The translations under genes were made by a program, and so were the position numbers. 64,000 nucleotides of DNA, from NCBI RefSeq assembly GCF_007856155.1, contig NZ_CP042266.1, forward strand, positions 2,852,001-2,916,000. Reading direction: 5' to 3'. This DNA comes from Streptomyces qinzhouensis. Lineage in GTDB: Bacteria; Actinomycetota; Actinomycetes; Streptomycetales; Streptomycetaceae. Shown here in pieces: positions 55,971 to 64,000 of the stretch. Under the pieces are notes generated by a model. It did not search any database. It had not been told where the DNA came from and saw only the letters and a program-made list of their open reading frames with translations. The stretch's first letter is position 1, and the number at the start of each line of letters is the position of its first letter.

Positions 55971-56387
55971 TCAGGAAGCGCACTGTTTCAGCATCGTGTT
56001 CCGGTCGGGGGCCGTGACGGGCAGCTCGTACTTCCGCGCCACCTGCGCGAACCGCACGGCGTACGCACAGCGGACCGGCTTGTTCGGCGGGAGCCAGGAC
56101 GCCGGGCCGGAGTCGCGTTTGGCCTGGTTGGCCGGGCCGTCGACCGGGAGCAGATTGAGCGCGTCATTGGCGAATCGTTCCCGCTGGTCCGAGGTCCAGC
56201 GCGCGGCACCCATCCGCCAGGCGTACGCCAGCGGCACGACATGGTCTATCTGCACCTCGGCGGCCTTCGTCTTCTTCCAGACGATGTCCTTGCCGGTGTA
56301 CGGATCGGCGAGGGTCATCGCCACCACGACACAGTCCGAACCGTCCCGGAACCGCAGTTCGCGGCCGTCGCGGCGGATGAGGTCGTT
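55971..56387 (-). pseudogene. C-terminal half of the HNH-nuclease gene split by the transposon
   Basis: Read on the minus strand from 56387, this piece encodes 138 residues starting NDLIRRDGRELRFRDGSDCV and including the HNH core VQIDHVVPLAYAWRMG and NLLPVDGPANQAKRDSGPAS with PNKPVRC. It is the C-terminal part of a secreted DUF1524-type endonuclease. Upstream codons (MCIEARREIEITR) come from transposon sequence and give a fortuitous short frame. The N-terminal half is at 62690-63052. Joining them at GCGGGT restores an intact 259-residue protein that aligns from end to end with the paralogue at 61837-62607. Confidence 0.9.
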
Positions 56388-56402
56388 GCGGGTTATCTCT
56401 AT
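56388..56402 (+). repeat. Left end of the transposon: core plus inverted repeat
   Basis: GCGGGTTATCTCTAT. The first six bases are the repeated core; TTATCTCTAT is the inverted copy of ATAGAGATAA at the right end. Confidence 0.9.
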
Positions 56403-56423
56403 CTCTCTCCTAGCCTCGATGCA

Positions 56424-56493
56424 CATGAGGCACAGCCGTAACCCCTTCTTGTCCCTCGCAGTTATCAGTCATGCCATGAGGCACATGAGTGAC
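56424..56493 (+). repeat. Left subterminal repeats
   Basis: CATGAGGCACA occurs at 56424-56434 and again at 56475-56485; the second copy extends to GAGGCACATGAGTGAC (56478-56493). GAGGCACATGAGT is found inverted at 62602-62614 near the other end, at a similar distance from its tip. Confidence 0.8.
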
Positions 56494-56516
56494 ATCGGAG
56501 ACAGGAAGCAGATCCC

Positions 56517-57638
56517 GTGACGTTACGTGCAGAGAAGGCCGTGTCGCCTACCACCGGCGGGATCACCTGGCTTCTGGTCGACGAGGAGACTTACGCGCCT
56601 CACCCCGAGGCCAGCGAGTTCTCCCTGTACCTGCGCGGAGCCGGGCGGTCACCGCAGACCCAGCGCGCGTACATCCCCAGAATCGGCCGCTTCCTCAACT
56701 GGTGCGCAGAGCGGGGTACCGACTGGAGGACCGTCCGGCTCGGGGACATGAGCCTGTTCAAGTTCCACGTCGAGCGGACACCGACCCAGTACGGGCGGCC
56801 TCCGTCCGGCAAGACGGTCAACGCCACGCTCACTGCGGTGTGTGAGTTCCTCCGCTTCTGCGCGGTTCAGGGACATGTGGGTCACGAAGTCGCCGCGCGT
56901 CTCAGCGAGCCGCGCTTCCTCGCCCACGCTCCGGCCGGCTTCGATCCCGGCGAGGGCGGCCAACACCTGATGGTCAAAGCCCGCGCCCTGAAGGCGCCGG
57001 AGATCGAGCGGGCACCGCAGACGCTCACCCGAGCCCAAACGGATCAGATCCTCAACGCTGCTCGCACCGCGCGTGACCGGCTGCTGCTGACCGTCCTTCT
57101 GGAAGCCGGCCTCCGCATCGGCGAAGCCCTCGGACTCCGGCGTGAGGACATGCACCTGCTCCCCGACTCCACACACCTGGGCTGCCGAACCGGTGGCGCG
57201 CACCTGCACGTCAGGCCTCGGCAGGACAACGTCAACGGGGCACGGGCCAAGGCCGGGCGCCCTCGCATGGTTCCGCTGACGCCAGAGGTGGTGCATCGGT
57301 ATCGCGATCATCTCGCCGAGCGTGAACAGGTGGCCAGCTCCGCCGCCTGTGACTACGTCTTCGTCAATCTCGTCGGCGTGCACGCGGGACGGCCCCTGTC
57401 GTACTCCAACGCCAAGCAAGTGGTCGAACGGATCGGGCGACGCTGCGGTCTGACCGCCCGGCCGCACATGATGCGGCACACAGCCGCCACCCGCTGGATT
57501 CGCAACGGGGTCGCTCCGGACGTCGTGCAGACGCTCCTGGGCCATGCCTCGTCGGCGAGCACAGCCGTGTACGTGCACGCCCAGGACGAGGATCTCCGCG
57601 CGGCCGTCGACAGCCTCGCTTCGGAGCTACTGCGATGA
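56517..57638 (+). CDS. tnpA: Tyrosine recombinase TnpA
   Basis: A 373-residue integrase. An N-terminal SAM-like core-binding domain ([38 protein letters not shown]) precedes the catalytic domain: Arg in [12 protein letters not shown] near residue 200, [15 protein letters not shown] near 317 with the HxxR pair, [16 protein letters not shown] near 340 with the nucleophile Tyr. GTG 56517 follows AGGAAG. Codon 3 is TTA (56523-56525), which requires the bldA tRNA. The stop overlaps tnpB by four bases. It is the first of two recombinases that act together in Tn554-type transposition. Confidence 0.93.
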   Translation: MTLRAEKAVSPTTGGITWLLVDEETYAPHPEASEFSLYLRGAGRSPQTQRAYIPRIGRFLNWCAERGTDWRTVRLGDMSLFKFHVERTPTQYGRPPSGKTVNATLTAVCEFLRFCAVQGHVGHEVAARLSEPRFLAHAPAGFDPGEGGQHLMVKARALKAPEIERAPQTLTRAQTDQILNAARTARDRLLLTVLLEAGLRIGEALGLRREDMHLLPDSTHLGCRTGGAHLHVRPRQDNVNGARAKAGRPRMVPLTPEVVHRYRDHLAEREQVASSAACDYVFVNLVGVHAGRPLSYSNAKQVVERIGRRCGLTARPHMMRHTAATRWIRNGVAPDVVQTLLGHASSASTAVYVHAQDEDLRAAVDSLASELLR

Positions 57639-59839
57639 CCATCGCACCTCTCCGCTCGGCTGTCGTTGCCTCCCACTCAGTTGAATCGCATTGGCCGTCA
57701 TGGCTCGCGGCGCGCCTTCCGTCGGGCTGGCGGGCAGACGAGTGGGACCCCGTTCAGGCACTCTTCACTGCCGATCCTGGTAACCCGACGACCAGCGTGT
57801 TCGTCTGCTCCGTGGCCTCCTGCACCACCCATGTGGCGAGCAACGGCTCCCGCTGCGACGCCTGCCGGAAAGTCCGATACCTCCTGGGGAACCCTGCGGA
57901 CTTCGACACCACGCACACCCCGGATCCGTCCCGCCGCAGGCCCAACGCCTCTGCGAACGGGGCGATGCCCGGCGTCTCCCAGCTCTCGCTCGCGGGTGTG
58001 CGCCCCGCGGTCCGCCAGGAGCACTTGTACGGGCTCCAGCAGCGCGACGACGCCGGAATCAGCCTGGTCCCCCAGCGGGTACGCCGCATCGTGGCCGGCC
58101 TCCCCGCCGGACTCGGCTCGCTCCTCGACCTGGACGCCTCCTTCCCCTCAGGGCTTCCAGCCGCGACCTCCGGCGTCCTGAACGGTGTTCTCCAGCACGT
58201 CCGACGCGCACGCATCGAGTTCGAGGGCACCGATCCGACCTCGGGCGACGTCTGGGAGTGCGCTCTCATCGGGCTGACCGCAGGGCGCGGTCGCAAGTAC
58301 ACCGCTGTCCACGGCGACATCGACTTCCGACCGGTACGGCAAAGTTGGCTGCGGGAACTGGTCAAGGAGTACGGACGCACGGCACGCCCCAACGTCATGG
58401 ACCTACGGCAGACCGTCTACGCGGCGACCATCGCGTCCTCCGCGCTGGCAGGCCGCCCCCACGGGGATGAGCCGGGGCGCCTCGCCATGGCCGACATGAA
58501 CGCCGTAGTGGACCTGCTCCGGATCACCAAGCGTCCCGAGGACGGTCACGACTACTCCACCAGCCACCGCAGAGCCCTGCTCCGGCACTGGCGCACGTTC
58601 CTGGACTACGCCCGTCAGGCCGGATTGATGGACCACGTGCCCGGCGGATTCGCGCTCAACCCCCGTTTCCACAGCATCGCCGCCGTGGAAGTGACCGAAG
58701 ACGATCTCGGCCGTGCGATCCCCGAGCACGTCATCGCCCAGCTCGACGTGCACCTCGGTCTACTGGGCACCTCGACGGGGTATGCGAGCGGCGGCTGGAC
58801 GGCCGCCGACTTCGCGCGGATGTACCAAGTCGTCTACGCGGTCCTCCGGGACACCGGCCGCCGGCCGGGCGAGGTCACCAGCCTGCGCCGCGACTGCCTG
58901 GAGCGGGTCGACGGCAAACCGACGCTGATCTACGACAACCACAAACGGCGACGCCACGGCCGTCGGCTGCCGATCTCGGAGAGCACCGCCCAGCTGATCG
59001 AATCCTGGCAGAAGGAGCTCGATGCGCTACCGGCCGTACCGGCCTGCGCCCAGTGGCTGTTTCCCTCGCCCGGACAGCGCAACCGTGCGCGCCGCGGGCA
59101 TCTGAACACTTCGCACTTCTGCAACCGGATCTTCCGGAACTGGATCGACGAACTGATCCCAGACCTTGTGGACGACCGGCTCGACGAGGACGGCGCCCCG
59201 CTCGCCTACGACCGGACCCAGGTCGTCCCGTACGGCTTCCGCCACGCTTACGCCCAGCGCCATGCGGACGCGGGCACTCGCCCCGACGTCCTGCGGGAAC
59301 TCATGGACCACCGTTCACTGGACGTGACCATGGGGTACTACAAAGTCTCCCTCAGCCGAAAGCAGGAGGCCGTACGCACGGTCGCGGCACTCGCCGTCGA
59401 CCGGCACGGAGCAGCCCGCGGATTCGGCGATGCCCTCGCCTACGAGGTGGAAGGCGTCGGGGTTCCCTACGGCGGCTGCACCGAGCCGAGCAACGTCAAG
59501 GCCGGCGGCGGGCACTGCCGCATCCGCTTCCAGTGCGCCGGATGCGACTTCTACCGCCCCGATCCCTCCTACCTCCCCGCCCTGGAACAGCAGGTCGCGG
59601 ACCTGCGAGCCGACAAGGAAGCCGCCCTCGCGATGGAGGCCGCCGACTGGGTCGTACGCAATCTCGATGACCAGATCCGCGCCTACTCGAAGTCAGCCGG
59701 CGAGATGCGGCGGAAACTCGACGCCCTGCCCGCCGAGGAGCGGGCCGCCGTCGAATCCGCCTCACGCGAGCTGCGCAAGGCACGTTCGGCAGCGGCCTTC
59801 ATTCCGCTGCAGGCGCTGACGACACGGAGCTCCGAATGA
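57635..59839 (+). CDS. tnpB: Tyrosine recombinase TnpB
   Basis: A 734-residue recombinase. The N-terminus holds a Cys cluster ([22 protein letters not shown]), the catalytic part shows [17 protein letters not shown] near residue 405, [17 protein letters not shown] near 530 and [20 protein letters not shown] near 555 with the Tyr, and a second Cys region ([20 protein letters not shown]) is followed by a charged coiled coil. This long layout is that of Tn554 TnpB. ATG 57635 overlaps the tnpA stop and its own stop overlaps tnpC, so all three are coupled. Confidence 0.92.
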   Translation: MTIAPLRSAVVASHSVESHWPSWLAARLPSGWRADEWDPVQALFTADPGNPTTSVFVCSVASCTTHVASNGSRCDACRKVRYLLGNPADFDTTHTPDPSRRRPNASANGAMPGVSQLSLAGVRPAVRQEHLYGLQQRDDAGISLVPQRVRRIVAGLPAGLGSLLDLDASFPSGLPAATSGVLNGVLQHVRRARIEFEGTDPTSGDVWECALIGLTAGRGRKYTAVHGDIDFRPVRQSWLRELVKEYGRTARPNVMDLRQTVYAATIASSALAGRPHGDEPGRLAMADMNAVVDLLRITKRPEDGHDYSTSHRRALLRHWRTFLDYARQAGLMDHVPGGFALNPRFHSIAAVEVTEDDLGRAIPEHVIAQLDVHLGLLGTSTGYASGGWTAADFARMYQVVYAVLRDTGRRPGEVTSLRRDCLERVDGKPTLIYDNHKRRRHGRRLPISESTAQLIESWQKELDALPAVPACAQWLFPSPGQRNRARRGHLNTSHFCNRIFRNWIDELIPDLVDDRLDEDGAPLAYDRTQVVPYGFRHAYAQRHADAGTRPDVLRELMDHRSLDVTMGYYKVSLSRKQEAVRTVAALAVDRHGAARGFGDALAYEVEGVGVPYGGCTEPSNVKAGGGHCRIRFQCAGCDFYRPDPSYLPALEQQVADLRADKEAALAMEAADWVVRNLDDQIRAYSKSAGEMRRKLDALPAEERAAVESASRELRKARSAAAFIPLQALTTRSSE

Positions 59840-60435
59840 GAATCCCTGCTGCTTCCGGCGGCAACGACCGAAACGCCCGGGTCGAGCGCCTGCGCGTCAG
59901 CCGTGCCAAGGACAGTGAAGACAAGACCAAGCGTGCACTCGAAGTCGTGGACGGTCTTCTCCGCTCGGGACGACGGATCACCGTCGCCCAAGTGGCACGG
60001 GAAGCCTCGGTGTCCACGTGGTTCGTCTACAACCGGCCTCAGGTGCACCTGGCCGTTCAGGACGGCATCACCGCCCAGCGAACGCAAGGTCGCCAGAACT
60101 CCCGCACTCCAGAAGCGTCCCAGGTGTCTCCGGCCGGGTTGCGGACGGACCTTGCACTGGCCCGCGAAGAGATCAAGGACCTCAAGAAGGAGCGCGATCG
60201 GCTCCGTAACCGGGTCAGACTGTCTCTCGGCGCCGAATTGGAGGGCGTGAACCAGCACGAGCTGATCGAGCGGGTACAGCAGATCGAGCGGCGGAATACC
60301 GCACTGGAGCAAACGCTGTCAGAGGCCGGGGTTCGGATCGCCGCCCTGGAGGGCCAACTGCGTGAGGCGGAGGACGACCTCACCGCCGCGCGAGCCAGTC
60401 TGCGTCGTGCCATGCGGGCTGTTCCGTCCTCGTAG
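59836..60435 (+). CDS. tnpC: Accessory protein TnpC (DUF6262-like)
   Basis: A 199-residue basic protein with a helix-turn-helix-like part (RITVAQVAREASVSTWFVYN) and a long C-terminal coiled coil (LALAREEIKDLKKERDRLRN, RVQQIERRNTALEQTLSEAG). Its size and order match TnpC, which in Tn554 sets orientation and efficiency of insertion. The start overlaps the tnpB stop by four bases. Confidence 0.87.
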   Translation: MRIPAASGGNDRNARVERLRVSRAKDSEDKTKRALEVVDGLLRSGRRITVAQVAREASVSTWFVYNRPQVHLAVQDGITAQRTQGRQNSRTPEASQVSPAGLRTDLALAREEIKDLKKERDRLRNRVRLSLGAELEGVNQHELIERVQQIERRNTALEQTLSEAGVRIAALEGQLREAEDDLTAARASLRRAMRAVPSS

Positions 60436-60505
60436 CTCGCGTTCTGCCGCCACCCGCGGCTGTCCGGTTTGAGTGTCGTCTGCCGGACAGCCGTGAGAGG
60501 CGGAA

Positions 60506-61763
60506 TCAGAATGGAGGATCGTTGAAGAGCGAGCCGGTCCAGACAGGTGAGACAGGCTCGGAATCGCACCGCTGAAGGACTACGACAGCGTCGTTGACGC
60601 GCCCCAGGCCGATGAGGTGGCCGGCCAGGTCGTTGCTGTTCGCCGGGGCGTGCTGTTCGAGAACGGCAACAGCCTCCTCGGTGCGTCCGGCGCCGGCGAG
60701 CAGCTCGGCGATGTGCGGCGCCGCGTAAGAGGTGGATCCCTCGGGGTGGGAACAGGCCTGTGCGACCGCTACGTCGACGCCGTCGCGGGCGGCAATCAGC
60801 GGCAACCGTATCCAGTACAGATCCCAGTCCTCCTCACCCCCGCGGGCAGCGGCGAGGGCATCGAGGTGCGCCAGGCCGTCCTCCGGGCGGCCTTGTGCGA
60901 GGCACAGGTTGGACCACGTATGCAGGATCCAGTCGTCCCCGTTGTGGGCCTCGGTCAGGACCCGCATCACATCGACCGCTTCGCTCCCTCGGCCATGCTG
61001 TGCCAGGAGCTCCGCCAGTCGCACTGTGCCGTGGCACCGGAAGTCCTGCGAGTCGCCCGACTGCCGGTACACGGCGATCGCGCCTTCCACGTCACCCGCG
61101 CTCCTCCAGTACCTCAGCCAGACACTGCGCGGCGTGACCGAGACGATCGGTCACCACGTACGCGCGCAGTTCCTCGACCCGACCGTGTCTCGCCTACAGG
61201 TCGGCCAGCTGATCCCGGTTGTTGACCGAGGTGATGTGCCGGGTGCGCAGCAGGGCGATCGCTTCGTCGACGCGGCCCTGGCGTTCGCGGATCGTGGCAA
61301 GAAGCCCGATGGCGTCGTCGGGGTCGAGACCGCGGCAGCACCATGGACTGTCACACCGGTGCTGGTCCGGGATGCGGGTGGCCAGCAGCCCGGCGACGTC
61401 TTCGTCCCGACCTGCTCCTTCGGCGATGTCGACCAGAGCGGCGGCGAGAAGCCGGTCTTCGATTCCGGCGCTCAGCCGAGTAACCGCCTCGTCCGTATGT
61501 CCGTGCCGCGCCAACAGGCGCGCGAAGTACTCCAACGGGAGCCCTCCCGTGCTCGCGTACGGCAGGGCCAGCGCAATCGCTTCCTCTGCCCGCCCTCAGC
61601 TTTCCAGCAGCTGCGCCCAGGCCCGCGCGCAGAACCATTCCCCGCGACGGGCTTGGGCCTCCACCTCTTCACTGTGGCCGAGCTCAAGAAGCCGGGAGAC
61701 CAGGAGTGGAGAAATACAACCGGACAAGGTCCGGGCCTGACGGTCCAGATCGAAGGCGTCCAT
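60506..61763 (-). pseudogene. Decayed tetratricopeptide-type cargo gene
   Basis: One TPR-like gene reading leftward from ATG 61763 (MDAFDLDRQARTLSGCISPL) broken three times. A TGA interrupts AWAQLLES-*-GRAEEAIALALPY near 61597, a TAG follows RDQLADL near 61200, and an extra base near 61090 shifts the frame between LAEVLEERG and DVEGAIAVYRQSG. The frames on each side are otherwise continuous and of the same style (helical repeats GRVDEAIALL, GRTEEAVAVLEQHA). The intact protein would have been about 415 residues. Such proteins appear widely in Streptomyces without known role. Confidence 0.85.
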
Positions 61764-61836
61764 GACTGCGCACCTTAGCCACCACGGCCGAGAGGGACCC
61801 CGCAACGCCGAGGCCGGGACAGCCATGGGGATGCTG

Positions 61837-62607
61837 TCAGCCCTGGCACTGCTTCAACATCGTCGCCCTGTCCGCAGCCGTCACCGCAAGGTCGTACTTG
61901 AGGGCCACCTGCGCGAACCGCACTGCGTACGAGCACCGGATCGACTTGTTCGGCGGCAGCCAGGACGCCGGACCGGAGTCGCGTTTGGCGGAGTTCGTGG
62001 AGCCCGAGACCGGCAGAAGATTCAGCACGTCGTTGGCCAGCTGCTGCCGCTTCTCCTTGCTCCAACGCGAGGCACCCATCTGCCAGGCGTACGACAACGG
62101 CACCACGTGGTCTATCTGCACCTCGGCGGCCTTGGCCTTTTTCCAGGCGATGTCCTTGCCGGTGTACGGGTCGTACAGGTCCATCGACACGACCACGCAG
62201 TCGGAACCCCTACGGAACTCGACGTCCTGTCCATGGAGTTTCAGCAAGTCGTTCCGGGTGTCACAACCGTTCCTCGCCAGCGGCACCCCATCCGCCGTGT
62301 CCATCCACGCATAGCCGAACTTGTCCCGTTCGTAGCCCGTCTTCGACCCACGCCCCTTAACTGTGAGTTCTTCGACGAGCTTACGCGCGTTCGCCTTGTC
62401 CGCCTCCGACGCGAGGGCGCCGAGCCCCGGCTTCGTTCCGTCCGGATTCGTCAGCGGGCTCGCCGCCCGCCCGGCAGCTGCGTCCGGTCCGGATCCCGCG
62501 GAGCTTCCGCCCGGCTCCAGACCATTACAGCCTGCGACGAGCGCGGCGGCAACGGTGACCGTAAGGACGACCCTCTTCCCGCGCGTGCACAGCGGCCTGT
62601 GACTCAT
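61837..62607 (-). CDS. Intact secreted HNH-endonuclease-like protein carried by the transposon
   Basis: A 256-residue lipoprotein-type protein: signal VVLTVTVAAALVAGC with Cys near residue 27, a linker, then KARKLVEEL-like helices, GYERDKFGYAWMDTADGVPL, ARNGCDTRNDLLKLHG, GSDCVVVSMDLYDPYTGKDI and the HNH core VQIDHVVPLSYAWQMGA, NDVLNLLPVSGSTNSAKRDS, PNKSIRC. DUF1524-type secreted nucleases cleave extracellular DNA. ATG 62607 follows GAGAGG. It is colinear with the disrupted host copy and includes its own version of the insertion site sequence, GCDTRNDL. Whether it is active is unknown; the metal His and Asn are present. Confidence 0.88.
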   Translation of the reverse strand: MSHRPLCTRGKRVVLTVTVAAALVAGCNGLEPGGSSAGSGPDAAAGRAASPLTNPDGTKPGLGALASEADKANARKLVEELTVKGRGSKTGYERDKFGYAWMDTADGVPLARNGCDTRNDLLKLHGQDVEFRRGSDCVVVSMDLYDPYTGKDIAWKKAKAAEVQIDHVVPLSYAWQMGASRWSKEKRQQLANDVLNLLPVSGSTNSAKRDSGPASWLPPNKSIRCSYAVRFAQVALKYDLAVTAADRATMLKQCQG

Positions 62608-62614
62608 GTGCCTC
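62602..62614 (-). repeat. Right subterminal inverted repeat
   Basis: ACTCATGTGCCTC is the exact complement of GAGGCACATGAGT at 56478-56490. It overlaps the start codon of the carried HNH gene. Confidence 0.8.
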
Positions 62615-62678
62615 TCACTACGCATCGGCGACCACACCCTGCATACGCTGCGAGAACAACCCCACCACAGCGCGAACC

Positions 62679-62695
62679 ATAGAGATAATGCGGGT
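62679..62695 (-). repeat. Right end of the transposon: inverted repeat plus core
   Basis: ATAGAGATAA-T-GCGGGT. The last six bases repeat the core found at 56388-56393. Confidence 0.9.
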
Positions 62696-63052
62696 GTCGC
62701 AGCCGTTCCGGGCCAGGGGCACCCCGTCCGTACTGTCGCTCCAGGCGCGCCCGAACCTCTTCCGCTCATAACCGGTCCCGGGGCCCCGGCCCTTGGTGGA
62801 CAGCGACCCGATCAGCTTCCGGGCCGCCGCCCGGTCCCCGCCGGCGACGGGCGCGAGGCCGGGGCGGACGCCGTCGGGATTGGCGAGCGGACCGACCGCG
62901 CCGGGCCCGCTCCCCCGCGCGCCCGCCGCCTCCGGCGTCCCCTCGCTCTCGCACCCGGTGAGCGCGATAACGAAAAGGGCGATCGCATACGTTATGGGGG
63001 CCTTGCGACTGTTCTTCACCTCCGCAGCGTACTGACGGCGACGAACGCGCAC
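62690..63052 (-). pseudogene. N-terminal half of the HNH-nuclease gene split by the transposon
   Basis: 121 residues starting at GTG 63052 (or GTG 63019), with lipoprotein signal APITYAIALFVIALTGC, a Gly/Ala linker, AARKLIGSLSTKGRGPGTGY, FGRAWSDSTDGVPLARNGCD-TR. After the junction the frame enters transposon sequence (IISMVRAVVGL...) and stops at 62618. A truncated lipoprotein could still be made but it lacks the nuclease core. It continues at 55971-56387. Confidence 0.9.
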
Positions 63053-63162
63053 CGCCCCTGGCGGGAGCGTTGTCGGTGCCGCGTGTCACGATCGGGGCGA
63101 GCACACAACAGGGGCGGTGCGGGCGCGGCGACGCGCCCGGCACCTATGGGAGGGACGGCACG

Positions 63163-63588
63163 ATGGGCGCCTGGGACATTGGACCCTTCGACAACGACAC
63201 GGCGGCGGACTTCTCCGGCCACCTCGACGACAGGGAGCCGGAGCAGCGCGAGCACCTGATCCGCACCGTCCTCACCGAGGCCGCGGACACCCCCGCGGTG
63301 GATTACCTCGACAGCTACGAGGGCAACCGCGCGGTGGCCGCGGCCGCCCTGGTGGCCGCGCAGTGCCCGGACGGCGAGACGGTGGACCCGAGCTACGGCC
63401 CGAAGAAGCCCGTCCCGGTCCTCTCCCCCGACCTCCGCCCCCTGGCGGTCGCCGCCCTGGACCGCATCATGGCCCCGGGGTCGGAGTCCGCGGAGCTGTG
63501 GGAGGGCGAGGACGCGGTGGAGTGGCAGAAGCGGGTCGGCCGGATCCGAGCGGTCCTCACGGCGACCGGACCGACCCAGCAGCCGTAG
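63163..63588 (+). CDS. DUF4259 domain protein
   Basis: A 141-residue soluble protein with the DUF4259 signature MGAWDIGPFDNDTAADFSGH, then YLDSYEGNRAVAAAALVAAQ and AELWEGEDAVEWQKRVGRI. Members are common in Streptomyces and are sometimes placed near toxin or immunity genes. ATG 63163 with GGGAGG nine bases upstream is the start. It is divergent from the disrupted HNH gene. Confidence 0.8.
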   Translation: MGAWDIGPFDNDTAADFSGHLDDREPEQREHLIRTVLTEAADTPAVDYLDSYEGNRAVAAAALVAAQCPDGETVDPSYGPKKPVPVLSPDLRPLAVAALDRIMAPGSESAELWEGEDAVEWQKRVGRIRAVLTATGPTQQP

Positions 63589-63657
63589 CACCCCGGCCGT
63601 CAGCGTCGCTCACGGTCATGTGCTGCGCGGGGCGAGCAGGTCAAGGTCGCGATCACC

Positions 63658-63807
63658 AAGCGCCGTTGGTGGCGACGGCGCCGACGAGGAGGTCGGTGGT
63701 GGTCACGGGGCGGGAAGAACACCACCGGGCCCGGCCTCGTCCTCCCCGTGAGGGCATTCTCGGCCTTCGTCGTGGGTGTCAAGCGCGGGGAGTTCCGGGT
63801 CGGCTGA
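63658..63807 (+). pseudogene. Remnant of a DUF397 gene
   Basis: The end, KNTTGPGLVLPVRAF then SAFVVGVKRGEFRVG and TGA at 63805, matches the C-terminus of DUF397 proteins. The upstream part aligns only after a frame change (SAVGGDGADEEV for the SGANGGDCVEV region) and has no start. It looks like a frameshifted relic without an XRE partner. Confidence 0.5.
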
Positions 63808-63864
63808 CCCGGAACCGTACCGCAGTGACACGGCCCCGCCGCTCCGGTGGACGGAGCGGCGGGG
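63792..63864. terminator. Two stacked hairpins before the right-edge gene
   Basis: GTTCCGGGTC/GACCCGGAAC at 63792-63815 and CCCCGCCGCTCC/GGAGCGGCGGGG at 63834-63864. The second lies 11 bases past the stop of the minus-strand gene and is its probable terminator. Confidence 0.7.
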
Positions 63865-63874
63865 GCGCTCGGTG

Positions 63875-64000
63875 TCAGTCGATGATGATCTCGAAGGAGA
63901 CGCGGGCCTCCTGGTCCTCGGTGGCGGCCGTCACCAGGAACGCGCCCTGGGCACTGCCCGCCGTGAGGGCGGGAGCGACGGCCCGGCCGTCGGCGTCGGT
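63875..64000 (-). CDS. C-terminal end of an Ig-like/adhesin-type protein (partial)
   Basis: The last 41 residues of a minus-strand gene whose start lies beyond the window. TDADGRAVAPALTAGSAQGA then FLVTAATEDQEARVSFEIII fits the closing strands of a bacterial Ig-like (Big) repeat, as in surface or sugar-binding proteins. Only this strand pair is visible, so the family is a suggestion. Confidence 0.55.
   Translation of the reverse strand, partial: TDADGRAVAPALTAGSAQGAFLVTAATEDQEARVSFEIIID

Larger units (their letters stand above)
56388..62695. mobile_element. Tn554-like tripartite transposon inserted in an HNH-nuclease gene
   Basis: A 6.3-kb element. Ends are marked by GCGGGT at 56388-56393 and 62690-62695, and by inverted TTATCTCTAT (56393-56402) and ATAGAGATAA (62679-62688). 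Between them are overlapping tnpA, tnpB and tnpC on the plus strand, a decayed TPR gene and an intact HNH gene on the minus strand. Removal of one repeat and the intervening DNA recreates the codons for GCDTRNDL in the split host gene. TnpA/TnpB/TnpC of this kind define Tn554-family site-specific transposons; tyrosine recombinase chemistry needs a short shared core, which fits the six bases. Confidence 0.9.

Noticed and set aside
56388..62695. Integrative plasmid or prophage
   Set aside because: There are no replication, transfer, spread or phage structural genes, and insertion is not in a tRNA. The tnpABC set fits a Tn554-like transposon.
63600..63782. A 60-codon minus-strand frame
   Set aside because: It is Arg/His/Pro-rich and opposite the DUF397 relic, without ribosome site or homology.

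Overview
The window is high-GC chromosomal DNA from an actinomycete and almost certainly a Streptomyces. The evidence is strong G/C third-codon bias, GTG starts, paired XRE/DUF397 and anti-sigma-type ATPase genes, Rpf-like/LysM secreted proteins, and a tRNA-Leu with a UAA anticodon, the bldA tRNA that reads rare UUA codons. As recalled from S. coelicolor, the run ndh, ppx, DUF501, ftsB-like, eno, rpfA, rpfC, P450, mazG matches a conserved core block, so most of the window is backbone interrupted by small accessory patches.

Layout. 1-8 kb is accessory and regulatory: a DHFR-fold gene, a lower-GC pair of exported proteins followed by a decayed copy of the DHFR gene's 3' end, an ATPase/XRE/DUF397 regulatory set, an ArsR/flavin-reductase divergent pair with a palindromic operator, and a crystallin-like secreted protein. 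8.2-11.3 kb holds two tandem TerD-domain proteins fused to an unnamed repeated beta-rich module. 12.3-18.8 kb is a histidine-utilisation operon (hutU, an M20 amidohydrolase, hutF, hutI) facing a PLP-dependent decarboxylase. 20-31 kb carries roadblock, RpiR, cystathionine beta-synthase, SGNH hydrolase, SH3, thiolase and BI-1-like genes, with a duplicated hairpin element after the thiolase. 32-36 kb has bldA and a MacB/FtsX-type ABC exporter. 36-39 kb has a cyclopropane synthase-like methyltransferase and a type II NADH dehydrogenase; the ndh upstream gap contains two Rex-like operators and a 6C-like small RNA candidate. 39.6-49.2 kb is the conserved core; rpfA is preceded by a clear c-di-AMP (ydaO-type) riboswitch. 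49-56 kb has GtrA, a Ser/Thr kinase with its membrane neighbour, an HTH-methylase-like fusion with an altered catalytic motif, and a lipoprotein.

The most striking object is at 56388-62695. A 6.3-kb Tn554-like element (two tyrosine recombinases and a small HTH/coiled-coil protein in an overlapping tnpABC operon) is inserted inside a secreted HNH-nuclease gene. The two halves of the host gene lie on either side, a 6-bp direct repeat (GCGGGT) marks the junctions, and joining the halves at that repeat restores an uninterrupted reading frame. The element also carries an intact full-length paralogue of the gene it breaks, a decayed TPR cargo gene, and a TTA codon at codon 3 of tnpA. That codon links its expression to the bldA tRNA encoded 24 kb away in the same window.
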